This document shows, in pieces, positions 35,707-44,367 of a stretch of DNA of 64,000 bases; the first letter of the stretch is position 1, and each line of letters starts with the position of its first letter. Source of the DNA: Clostridium sartagoforme AAU1 (GTDB lineage: Bacteria > Bacillota > Clostridia > Clostridiales > Clostridiaceae); the NCBI RefSeq assembly GCF_000401215.1, contig NZ_ASRV01000092.1, positions 20,698 through 84,697 of the forward strand. The letters are read 5' to 3'. Made by a program: the position numbers and the translations under genes. The notes beneath the pieces were generated by a model. That model saw nothing but the letters and a program-made list of their open reading frames with translations, made no database searches and was not told where the DNA came from.

Positions 35707-36300
35707 CTACTCTTTCGTTGATATTACTTTTGTTTTAGCAATACGATCATGAAACATAGCATTATCCTTATTAAATAAAGCATATATAATTGATATAATT
35801 GTAATTAAAGTAAAAATATATATTAAAATCTTTTCAGTATTTGTATTTATTAATAGTCCTAATAAACTATAAAGATATCCTGAAATCGGATAAGTTGCAC
35901 CCTCTAACAATATAACTCCAATTCCTTCTCTAATAAACATTGTCCTAAAATCTGGATTGCTTCCATCTTGATTTACCACCTTAAGCCCTAAGGCTCTTTT
36001 ACCAATAGTTTTTCCTGGGTGTTTATAAACTGGTGAATAAATTAAATAGTAAAAACTAATAAGTAAGCATATTGTAAATACCATTAATGCATAGGGGAAC
36101 TCAAACATATCTAGTGTTATTTTGTTCTCAATTTTTTTTGTAATAATAGAATAAATATATTTTATAGGTATTGCATATAGTAAAACTAAAATTATATGAT
36201 CTATTAAATAAGCAAATAATCTTTTTGATGGAGAAACTCTAAATTTATTATTGATTTCTAATCTTTTATTTACTCTTGTAGATTTAACTTCTTTATTCAT
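35707..36300 (-). CDS. RDD-family membrane protein
   Basis: 197 residues with the RDD pattern: SKRLFAYLIDHIILVLL (Arg-Asp), KTIGKRALGLKVVNQDG and NAMFHDRIAKTKVIS. Three to four membrane helices. RDD proteins have been linked to Na+/H+ exchange and osmoprotection in a few cases; generally unknown. Its start codon lies 2 nt after the PRD regulator stop, an unusual partner for a PTS operon. Confidence 0.85.
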   Translation of the reverse strand: MNKEVKSTRVNKRLEINNKFRVSPSKRLFAYLIDHIILVLLYAIPIKYIYSIITKKIENKITLDMFEFPYALMVFTICLLISFYYLIYSPVYKHPGKTIGKRALGLKVVNQDGSNPDFRTMFIREGIGVILLEGATYPISGYLYSLLGLLINTNTEKILIYIFTLITIISIIYALFNKDNAMFHDRIAKTKVISTKE

Positions 36301-36302
36301 AA

Positions 36303-38209
36303 TTACCCCATTATTCTTTCTAAAAATTCTTCATAATCCTTAACCTCTAGTAACTCAGAGAATGTTAATTCATCGCTAATGGTACTAGCTAACCATTCTA
36401 AAAACATAAATAATAATGATTTATCTTCTTCATTAATTGCAAGTAACATAACAAGTTTTACCTCATATCCCCCCATTTTACTGGAACCTTTAAGAGTGCT
36501 ACTGAAATTGTTGATAAATAACTCTGCGATCTTAAATCATGTGGTGTTGCAAATCCATAGGAAAAAGATGTTGGAGACATTTCTTCTCTTTTCAAGACAG
36601 ATTCTTTAAAATCTTTAGGAACAATTTTATGTTCTTCTAATTTACTGCACATTTTGTTAATAATATCTTTTTCATCTTTTCCATCAAAATTTGTATAGAA
36701 AAATTCTTTTTTTATAATATTAGATATTTTAGAGTTAAATTCAATTTGAAATTTCTTTTTATCTAGTTTCTTTATAGCTTGATATATATTCATTTCATCT
36801 TCGCTACTTATAAACATGGATATTTGTATTGTCATTATATCCAAAGAGTGTTGAAGTGAAGATAAAGTTAAAATTAAATCTGGTTGATAAGATATTACTT
36901 CACCTTCTTCAAAATAGTTTAATGTTTTTACAATATCTAAACGTTCACCAAAATTATCATCTATCTTTTGTTGACATAAAGATGAGAATGATTGGTTATG
37001 TGGTGATATAATTATTACCTTATATTTGCTATTTTTATTCATTCTTTCATTAGCTGCACCTAAATGTAAGGCAATAAAACCAGCTTCATTTTCATTAACA
37101 CTAAAACCTAAGCTATCTTCAATCATATGACATGCATATATCCCCATTTCAAAAACTAATGGATACTTACGTTTAATGTCTTGTAAAAATACATTATCAA
37201 TAGAAATTGCATTTTTTGCTCTAGAAACCATTCCTTGAATATGCATTTTTAAACCAACTATCAAATCTATATCATCTATAAAATCAGTTCCAAAAAATTC
37301 TCTTATTTCCTCTAATAAATTTATAACTAATTGTTCTATATCTAATTTTTTATTATCTACATTCAATAAATTTGTTGAATAATTCAAACTATTTTTTCCC
37401 ATTAATAATAATGTCATTAGTTGAATTTCATCTTCTACAAGTTTAATATTTATTTTATCTGATACCCTTTTAAAAAATTCCTTAGAAATTTTATACTCTC
37501 TTGATTCATAAAACTCTTTGTCTTTTCTATCTGTTTTTATAAAATTATATTTCATTATTCTCTCAATGCTTATGCCTATATGTATTACAAGCATTGGAAA
37601 CATAATATCTTTTACAGAAAATTTATACTCATCAAAGACCTCTAAAAGTATGTCTTTAACTAATAACAAATCAAAATTCTTGTAAAGAGAAGCAATTCTG
37701 TTAATATTCAAAAAATTTCCTTTTGTTTCAGCTGCTAATAGGTCCCTATACAGCGCCCTTTTACTTCTTTCATCACCATGTAAATAAATATAATTTTTTG
37801 AACGAATAAGCCTTAATTTTGGATAGGGTTCTAACATTTTTCGGATACGTTTTAAGTCATTTTCAATTGAATACCCACTTACATAAATTTGAGATTGCAA
37901 TATTGTTAAGTTGATTTCATTTTTTTCAAATAATAATTGACGAATCATAAAAACGCACCGTTCACTTGGTGTTTGAGGGATTGAATACTTTACTTCAATA
38001 TTTAACCGGTTCAATAAGCTTTCATCTATATGGTATCCTTGCCTTTGATTTGATTTGATTAAACTACTTTGATAATATTTGTTTATATTATCAATATCAG
38101 AACGAATTGTTCTATCTGATACATTTAATAATTTAGATAACTCTTTTCCTGTAATCCACTCCTTTTGCTCACCTAATATTCTTACAATATTTGTTTGCCT
38201 ATTATTCAT
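36303..38209 (-). pseudogene. PRD-type transcriptional activator of the PTS-asparaginase regulon, frameshifted near its end
   Basis: Start ATG 38209 (seven nt after GGGGGG). HTH (EWITGKELSKLLNVSDRTIRSDI), two PRDs (about 165-385) and an EIIB-like domain are followed by a C-terminal EIIA-like domain (FSYGFATPHDLRSQ). The frame ends at 36458, but adding one G to the G6 run (C run 36469-36474) continues as GGYEVKLVMLLAINEEDKS and ELLEVKDYEEFLERIMG to 36303, giving about 635 residues. It heads the RDD-EIIA transcription unit and is the obvious candidate for the TTTCCTA-N5-TAGGAAA sites. The break may be a sequencing error; if real it removes the end of the EIIA domain. Confidence 0.82.
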
Positions 38210-38233
38210 CATTGTTCCCCCCATCTAATACTT

Positions 38234-38289
38234 ATTATAAACCAGGAAAATAAATATAAAAGCAAAGAAATTTCCTATCTATTAGGAAA
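38234..38289 (-). promoter_or_regulatory. Operator TTTCCTA-N5-TAGGAAA and -10 box before the PRD gene
   Basis: Perfect repeat at 38271-38289 (spacer TCTAT) exactly 31 bp upstream of TATAAT (38239-38234). The repeat is embedded in a longer inverted repeat (AAAGCAAAG ... CTTTGCTTT), which may also end transcription of the upstream deacetylase gene. Suggests autoregulation. Confidence 0.72.
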
Positions 38290-38309
38290 CCTCTTTGCTT
38301 TTGTATTAA

Positions 38310-38354
38310 ATATTTTAATTTAGTTAGGAAAATTTCCTAACTAAATTAAAATAT
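38310..38354 (-). terminator. 20-bp stem hairpin over the chbG stop codon
   Basis: Perfect A/T-rich inverted repeat around AGGA-AAATT-TCCT, covering the stop codon of the deacetylase gene. It lacks a strong T-tract, so the operator hairpin following it may be the true stop signal. Confidence 0.5.
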
Positions 38355-39074
38355 ATTTTCATAATTACATAATAGCACTTTATTTTCAGCCAAAAGATTC
38401 TTTAGCTTCTCTGATGTAAGAATACTAAGTTCCTCTAACCTTTTTATATTATAAGAACTACTTTCCATTAAAAAGCTATCTGCATAAGCTGGGTGAGTCA
38501 TAACATCTACTATATCATATTGTTTTTCTATAATCTTTTTAAATGTTTCTACAGAAGTATTTTCACCATAGAATATCCCTTCAAAAGGTACTACTTTATC
38601 ATGATTTAATTTATAATTTAAACCACCTCTTATTGGTAAGTTATATTTACTTATAATTTTTTCAATAACTGGTTTTAAAAACTCTAAAGTATGAACATGA
38701 TGATGAGAGTCTAAGTGGGTAATCTTCACTCCAGCATTTGTTACTTTTTCAATTTGTGCACAAAACTCATTATAAACCTCATCTAAATCTATTTTATTTA
38801 AATCCTTACATTCTAATAGATTTTTATAAAATTCTCCCTTTTCATTTACTATTGTTTTATGTGTTTTTAATATTGGTTTATATGCACTTAAAGTAAGATG
38901 AACTCCACAACCTAGTCCTGGATTTTCCCTAATAAGTTCTAGTGCATGATTAAATCCAGGCATTCCTGCCATTAAAGTAGCACTTGTTGCAATTCCATTT
39001 TTATAAGCTTCAATTATTCCATAATTCACAGCTTTACTATATCCAAAGTCATCACAATTTACAATTAATCTCAT
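38346..39074 (-). CDS. chbG: ChbG/YdjC-family carbohydrate deacetylase
   Basis: 242 residues. Metal-site motifs LIVNCDDFGYSKAVNYG at the N terminus and THLDSHHHVHTLEFLKP at about 120-136, with MTHPAYADS later, are complete. The E. coli relative ChbG removes an acetyl group from chitobiose-6-phosphate. With a Lac-family PTS and the glycosylasparaginase, this enzyme would de-acetylate an N-acetylated, phosphorylated amino sugar. Own promoter with the shared regulon operator. Confidence 0.88.
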   Translation of the reverse strand: MRLIVNCDDFGYSKAVNYGIIEAYKNGIATSATLMAGMPGFNHALELIRENPGLGCGVHLTLSAYKPILKTHKTIVNEKGEFYKNLLECKDLNKIDLDEVYNEFCAQIEKVTNAGVKITHLDSHHHVHTLEFLKPVIEKIISKYNLPIRGGLNYKLNHDKVVPFEGIFYGENTSVETFKKIIEKQYDIVDVMTHPAYADSFLMESSSYNIKRLEELSILTSEKLKNLLAENKVLLCNYENIF

Positions 39075-39187
39075 AATATTCCCCCCATTTATTTCAATAA
39101 TAGTAATTTAGTAATTAACTTTATTATATTATAACTGAACTATTAAGTCTTCTATTAATGGTTAATTTAACTACTATATTAATACTT

Positions 39188-39243
39188 ATTATAAATTAGA
39201 AAAATAATTATAGAAATAAAGAAATTTCCTAACATATAGGAAA
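39188..39243 (-). promoter_or_regulatory. Operator TTTCCTA-N5-TAGGAAA and -10 box before the chbG gene
   Basis: Perfect repeat at 39225-39243 (spacer ACATA), 31 bp upstream of TATAAT (39193-39188); arms extend to 18 bp as an inverted repeat. The flanks resemble those of the site before the PRD gene over about 50 bp. The rest of the 39075-39448 gap holds only the small coding remnant below and the tRNA-Arg terminator. Confidence 0.72.
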
Positions 39244-39256
39244 TTTCTTTATTTTT

Positions 39257-39346
39257 CTAGCTAAATATATTCCTTAACATGATACCATCATTACTACCCT
39301 TGTTAACCGTGACTTTTTCTCCACCAAGTTCTAAATATTTTTCATA
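39257..39346 (-). pseudogene. Possible coding remnant (30 codons, no start)
   Basis: An open stretch reading YEKYLELGGEKVTVNKGSND then IMLRNIFS and a stop, with protein-like composition unlike the AT-rich surroundings and no start codon or RBS. It may be the tail of a deleted gene. Not identified. Confidence 0.22.
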
Positions 39347-39408
39347 TTATTTATATTTTATTCATATTTACAAATAATTTAACTTAATATAGAATTTTAG
39401 TATTAAAA

Positions 39409-39445
39409 TAAAAAAGATCTTGAAAACTTATTATTTTCAAGATCT
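39409..39445 (-). terminator. Terminator of tRNA-Arg
   Basis: AGATCTTGAAAA / TTTTCAAGATCT stem followed by T-run on the minus strand. Confidence 0.88.
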
Positions 39446-39448
39446 CTT

Positions 39449-39525
39449 TGGTACGGCGGAGAGGATTCGAACCCCCGACCAACTGGTTCGTAGCCAGCTA
39501 CTCTATCCAACTGAGCTACCACCGC
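39449..39525 (-). tRNA. tRNA-Arg (anticodon ACG)
   Basis: 77 nt with CCA encoded. Cloverleaf: acceptor GCGGTGG / CCGCCGT, D-arm GCTCAGTTGGATAGAGT, anticodon loop CTACGAA, T-loop TTCGAAT. Confidence 0.95.
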
Positions 39526-39580
39526 ATATTGTTTTTTAACAATATTTATATTATCATACCTATTTAAATAAATCAAGCAA

Positions 39581-40504
39581 CTAATTGTTGTATATATCCG
39601 AAAACTCTATTTCTAACATTTGTATTTTTCCACTATTATCTCTCATACAAAAATCTCTTTCCAAACTATCTTGTTCATCTCCAATTTCTATAGGTAATGT
39701 TATTATGAATTCGCTACCATTTCCTAATTGACTTTTTAATTCTATTTCTCCATTCATAGATCTTACTAAATAATTTACTAAATCTAATCCTATTCCACTG
39801 CCATAACCGTCTTTTTTGTCCTTCTTAGAGACTTGATAAAATCTATTAAATATTTTCTCTTGATATTCTTGTGATATTCCTGGCCCCTCATCCTTTATAG
39901 AAATCCTTATTTTATCTTCTATAACAAGCATATTTATATACACATTTGTGTTACTATATGAAAATTTAATAGCATTTGATATTAAATTCATTATAATTCT
40001 ATCTATAGCTTCTGGGTCAACTGACATTATACATTCCTCTTCATTAGTATCAAATATAAGTTGAATATCCTTTTGCTTTGCATACTTATCTATACAACTT
40101 ATAGTTCCCTCAACCATAGATATAATATCTATATTCCTTTTATTTAAAACATAATAATTATTTTCTAACTTTGTTGTATCTATTAAATTATTTATTAGCT
40201 TTAACATCTTTAAGCTATTTCTTTTTACCATATTCATATATTCTAATACTTTTTTATCATTAATACATAGACTTCCATAATCTATACATTGCATTATACT
40301 TAATATTACATTTAAATGCCCTCTAAGGTCATGAGAAATATTAAGCAAAAAATTTTCCTGCCTACCACTTTTTCCATTTAATTGTGCTATGATACTTATT
40401 AATTCTTCTTTTGTAAAATTAAAGTCCCCTTCTAATATAATTTCACTTATATCTCGTTTATTATCTAATAATCCATTTCCCATAAATTCGTTATTAGCCA
40501 CCAT
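39581..40504 (-). CDS. Soluble sensor histidine kinase without a partner regulator nearby
   Basis: ATG 40504 (AAGGGAG six nt upstream), 307 residues. H-box LLNISHDLRGHLNVIL (about 55-70), N-box MNLISNAIKFSYSNTN, G1 KDEGPGISQ, F-box KIFNRFYQV, G2 GYGSGIGLDLVNYLV. There is no transmembrane or PAS domain in the short N terminus, so the signal is cytosolic or comes from a partner. No response regulator is adjacent. Confidence 0.85.
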   Translation of the reverse strand: MVANNEFMGNGLLDNKRDISEIILEGDFNFTKEELISIIAQLNGKSGRQENFLLNISHDLRGHLNVILSIMQCIDYGSLCINDKKVLEYMNMVKRNSLKMLKLINNLIDTTKLENNYYVLNKRNIDIISMVEGTISCIDKYAKQKDIQLIFDTNEEECIMSVDPEAIDRIIMNLISNAIKFSYSNTNVYINMLVIEDKIRISIKDEGPGISQEYQEKIFNRFYQVSKKDKKDGYGSGIGLDLVNYLVRSMNGEIELKSQLGNGSEFIITLPIEIGDEQDSLERDFCMRDNSGKIQMLEIEFSDIYNN

Positions 40505-40659
40505 AATAACTCCCTTCATAACAGCTCTAGATTCTTTCCCTTAAAGACCATATAATAAGTTTACCATATACATTTTTTTCCAACAACATTTTTTTACTTT
40601 TTATAGTAAAGTATCTTTTCTTATATAAACATATTTTAAATAATAATTATAAAATATGT

Positions 40660-41427
40660 TTATATCGTTCCCTCTCTTCTAATTCTATTCATCCAAAGTA
40701 TTAAATAAACTCCAGCTATTAAAATACTTAAAGAACCTAATGGATAAAATATTCTAATTATTATTGGTAAAGTCATCGAATATATACATAGCTTAAGTAC
40801 ATCTATGTACTTTAAATTTATATTATTAATTTTACTTAATAATAATCCTACCAGTGATAGTATTAATGAATTAAATATATAACTTACATATGTCCCTATA
40901 ATACTTGCTATAAAAATTATATATTTAAATATCCACATATAATCTAATGATTTTATTAAGCTTTCATTATTTATATTATCTACTAATAACGACATATCAC
41001 TATATTTATATTCTGCTTTCTGCCCGCCCGTATTAGTATAAATTCCATCTTTCAAAATAACCATTGCCATATCTTTGTGTACAATAATATTTCTTATTGT
41101 ATCTACATCTTCTAATCCTATATTAGTATCAACTAGAATCATAAACTTTCCTGATTCACTTTTTATAGGAGAGTTTTCAAAATCTAATATACCATCATGT
41201 AATTCAAATTCATATTTTTCATTTTCCATTGTCGTTTTAACTAATTTTTGAAATTTACTTATATTAGAAAAGTTAATACATCCTAGTATAGATCCAGCAA
41301 TTAAACTCAATATTATCGAGTATATTATTGCATGAGAAAATCTCAATATTATCAAGTCATTATATTTTTTAATATTGTATAAACTAATTTTAAATTTATT
41401 TATAAAATTTATATTATTTTCTTTCAT
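40660..41427 (-). CDS. DUF1189 membrane protein
   Basis: ATG 41427 with GGAGG upstream, 255 residues. One N-terminal helix (about 35-55), a large outside loop and three C-terminal helices; matches DUF1189 (MaoA-like fold in MalA-associated proteins of bacilli). Function unknown. Confidence 0.7.
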   Translation of the reverse strand: MKENNINFINKFKISLYNIKKYNDLIILRFSHAIIYSIILSLIAGSILGCINFSNISKFQKLVKTTMENEKYEFELHDGILDFENSPIKSESGKFMILVDTNIGLEDVDTIRNIIVHKDMAMVILKDGIYTNTGGQKAEYKYSDMSLLVDNINNESLIKSLDYMWIFKYIIFIASIIGTYVSYIFNSLILSLVGLLLSKINNINLKYIDVLKLCIYSMTLPIIIRIFYPLGSLSILIAGVYLILWMNRIRREGTI

Positions 41428-41587
41428 AATTGCCTCCAATTATTAGTAATTTAACACTTAATAACTATTTTATCATATTTAGTTATTTTTATAAATAGGC
41501 GTTATTTTTTATTGAAATTAAATTTTTAAGATTAATTTTTATAATTTTTGTTAATGATTATAGTATATCTTATAAGGAGGTTACTAA

Positions 41588-42829
41588 ATGTATAGTGCTA
41601 AATCCAAACCCCAAAATAAAATTTCTATTTTTATGATTCTTTCAATTATCACTTTATTTATTTTATTAGGATTTGGAACCAATATTTACTTAAATTCTAA
41701 ATATGAAGAAATAACTAATAGTTTTTATAATTCATTTAATAATTGTGAATTTTTAGAAGCCAAATCTAAATTAAATAATAATAAAATTTTACTAATAAAG
41801 AAAAATCAATTAAACTCTGATTTAAATGATTACTTTACAGATATTGTAGATAAATTATGTACTTCTTTATCTAAAAATGAAATTAGTACTAATCAAGCAT
41901 TAACTGTTTTATCTGAAATTAAAGACTATAATATCCTTAGTTCATCATTAGATAAGCTAATTTTAGCTCTCGATGGTAATGAACCTGAAGCCATAAATTC
42001 AAATAATAATGTAGATACTACTATCTCTTCAAATGATGCTTCTAATAATATAAATAAAGATAATTATTTAAACTTAGGTATTTCAGCTTTTAATTCAAAG
42101 GACTATCCGGCAGCTATGAAGTACTTTAGTCTTATTCCTAAGTCATTAGAAAATGATTATCAAATTGCCCAAGAATACATATCTGATTGCAAAGCAATTT
42201 ATAGAGATTACTTAATTGAAAATGCTGATGAATTGACCGCTAATAAATATTATACAAAAGCTATTAACCTTTTATCAGAATACGATTCAAGCCTATTAAG
42301 TAAAAGTCAGATAACAGAAATAGAAAATAAAATTAAATCCATTAAACAATTTAGAGAAGAATATCAAGGAGATGATTCAGAATATACTTCTAATGCAATT
42401 CTTCAATCTATAACACTTAATAATGTAAATACTTTATCCATTAGTAGTAAAACTAATTATTTTGTTTACTTAAATTTAGAAGAGCAAAAAACTTATGTTT
42501 ATAAAGGATCAACTAATAATTGGGATTTAGTTAAAGAATTTTCTTGTTCTACAGGACTTCCTGGTAAAGAAACTCCTAAAGGAATATTTGCAGTTACTAA
42601 TAGGGGTGAATGGTTCTTCTCAGATGAGTTTGGTCAAGGGGGTAAGTATTGGGTTCAATTTATGGGTGATTACTTATTTCACTCTCTTCCTTTTGATGAA
42701 ACCCAATCAGTTATTTTAGATGATACCCTTGGTACTCCATCTTCTCATGGATGTATAAGATTAAATGTGGAAGATGCTAAATGGTTGTACGATAATGTTG
42801 CAAATGATACTAAGATAATAATTAATTAA
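41588..42829 (+). CDS. L,D-transpeptidase (YkuD), membrane-anchored
   Basis: 413 residues. A signal anchor (about 14-33) is followed by a helical, TPR-like region (about 160-260, ISAFNSKDYPAAMKYFSLIP) and the YkuD catalytic domain. The active-site motif is HSLPFDE with LGTPSSHGCIRLNVEDAKWLY (Cys nucleophile, His, Arg). It forms 3-3 cross-links in, or anchors proteins to, peptidoglycan outside the cell. GGAGG precedes the ATG. Confidence 0.92.
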   Translation: MYSAKSKPQNKISIFMILSIITLFILLGFGTNIYLNSKYEEITNSFYNSFNNCEFLEAKSKLNNNKILLIKKNQLNSDLNDYFTDIVDKLCTSLSKNEISTNQALTVLSEIKDYNILSSSLDKLILALDGNEPEAINSNNNVDTTISSNDASNNINKDNYLNLGISAFNSKDYPAAMKYFSLIPKSLENDYQIAQEYISDCKAIYRDYLIENADELTANKYYTKAINLLSEYDSSLLSKSQITEIENKIKSIKQFREEYQGDDSEYTSNAILQSITLNNVNTLSISSKTNYFVYLNLEEQKTYVYKGSTNNWDLVKEFSCSTGLPGKETPKGIFAVTNRGEWFFSDEFGQGGKYWVQFMGDYLFHSLPFDETQSVILDDTLGTPSSHGCIRLNVEDAKWLYDNVANDTKIIIN

Positions 42830-42850
42830 TCTATCTAAACATTTTAAAAT

Positions 42851-42891
42851 AAGTCATATAAAAAGAGAGCTATTCTCACTTTATATGACTT
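42851..42891 (+). terminator. Terminator of the L,D-transpeptidase gene
   Basis: AAGTCATATAAA / TTTATATGACTT stem with inner GAGA/TCTC pairing and T-rich tail. Confidence 0.88.
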
Positions 42892-42966
42892 TTATTATTT
42901 ACAATATTATTATAAATTATATAATTAATTTATAATAATATTATTGATTTTAAAGGCAGGATAACA

Positions 42967-44310
42967 ATGAATATATATATTCCAAATGAAGTTAAATTTA
43001 TTATAGATACTTTTTATAATAATGGTTTTGAAGCATTCATGGTTGGTGGCTGTGTTAGAGATTCTATTTTAAATAGTTCGCCCAAAGACTATGATATTAC
43101 TACATCTGCAAAGCCAGAGGATACACTATCTATTTTTGAAAAAACTATTCCTACAGGTATAAACCATGGTACAGTTACTGTGCTTATTAATAATAATTCA
43201 TATGAAGTTACAACTTATAGAACTGATGGAAATTATTTAGATAATAGACGTCCATCATGCGTCAATTTTGTTACTGATATAAAAGAAGACTTATCTAGAA
43301 GAGATTTTACTATAAACGCACTAGCTTATAATAAATCATTTGGGCTTATAGATTATTTTAATGGAATTAATGACATTAGTAAAAAACTTATACGTTGTGT
43401 TGGTGATGCAGATAAAAGATTTAAAGAAGATGCCTTAAGAATGCTTCGTGCAATTAGATTTAGTTGTCAATTAAATTTTAAAATTGAAGAAGCAACTTTA
43501 AATGCTATTATTAAAAATTCTAAATTAATTAATAATATAAGTAGAGAAAGAATTAGAGATGAGCTTTGTAAGATACTAACTTCTAATAATGCATCTGAAG
43601 GTATAAATACGCTTCAAAAAAGCGGGCTTTTAGCTGAAATACTACCTGAAATAAATTCATTAGTTAATTTTAGCCCTCTAAGCATAAATCATAATAGAAA
43701 TATTTTTGATCATACTCTTAATGTAATTAGCAAAACAAATAATAATCTTATTTTAAGACTTTCAGCTCTTTTACATGATGTAGGAAAATTAAATACCTTA
43801 ACTCTTCAAGATGATGGTATCTATAGATTTCCAAATCATAATGTTGAAGGCGCTAAAATTTCTAAGGAAATACTAAGAAATTTAAGATTTGATAATTATA
43901 CTATAAATTCAGTTTCTAAACTTATAGAACACCATCTTGTATTAAAAGTAAATTATATACCAACAAGATATGAAATAAAAAAATTGCTGCTTGAAGTAGG
44001 TGAAGATATTATATATCTTTTATTTGATCTTCAAAGTGCTGATATACGCTCCTTAGATAATCCTAAGCCCTTTTTGAAAAAAGTTGATTATATAAAAGAT
44101 ACTGTTTCAGATATACTAAAAAAAAGAGAGCCACTATATATAAGAAATTTAGATATAAATGGTGAAATCTTATTAGAGGAACTTAATTTATCCTCTGGAA
44201 AAATAGTTGGCGAAATTTTAAAATATCTATTAGAAAAAGTTTTAGAAAATCCATCACTAAATAAAAAAGAAACTCTAATATTACTATCTAATAATTTTAT
44301 TAATAAATAA
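42967..44310 (+). CDS. cca: CCA tRNA nucleotidyltransferase with HD domain
   Basis: 447 residues. Nucleotidyltransferase head FMVGGCVRDSILNSSPKDYD (two catalytic Asp in DYD), RRDFTINALAYN, the ERIRDEL template region, and an HD domain (LLHDVGKLNT, HHLVLK). It adds or repairs the CCA end of tRNAs. Because all four tRNAs here already encode CCA, repair would be its main task for them. Confidence 0.93.
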   Translation: MNIYIPNEVKFIIDTFYNNGFEAFMVGGCVRDSILNSSPKDYDITTSAKPEDTLSIFEKTIPTGINHGTVTVLINNNSYEVTTYRTDGNYLDNRRPSCVNFVTDIKEDLSRRDFTINALAYNKSFGLIDYFNGINDISKKLIRCVGDADKRFKEDALRMLRAIRFSCQLNFKIEEATLNAIIKNSKLINNISRERIRDELCKILTSNNASEGINTLQKSGLLAEILPEINSLVNFSPLSINHNRNIFDHTLNVISKTNNNLILRLSALLHDVGKLNTLTLQDDGIYRFPNHNVEGAKISKEILRNLRFDNYTINSVSKLIEHHLVLKVNYIPTRYEIKKLLLEVGEDIIYLLFDLQSADIRSLDNPKPFLKKVDYIKDTVSDILKKREPLYIRNLDINGEILLEELNLSSGKIVGEILKYLLEKVLENPSLNKKETLILLSNNFINK

Positions 44311-44314
44311 AATT

Positions 44315-44350
44315 CCCTATAATATAGAAGTTAAAATCTATATTATAGGG
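44315..44350. terminator. Bidirectional terminator
   Basis: CCCTATAATATAGA / TCTATATTATAGGG hairpin between convergent cca and addA. Confidence 0.9.
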
Positions 44351-44367
44351 TTTCACTTTATAATCTT

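Noticed and set aside
38310..38354. Fourth copy of the TTTCCTA operator
   Set aside because: Half-sites are in the opposite order (AGGAAA then TTTCCT) and no -10 box lies 31 bp away; better seen as a hairpin at the gene end.
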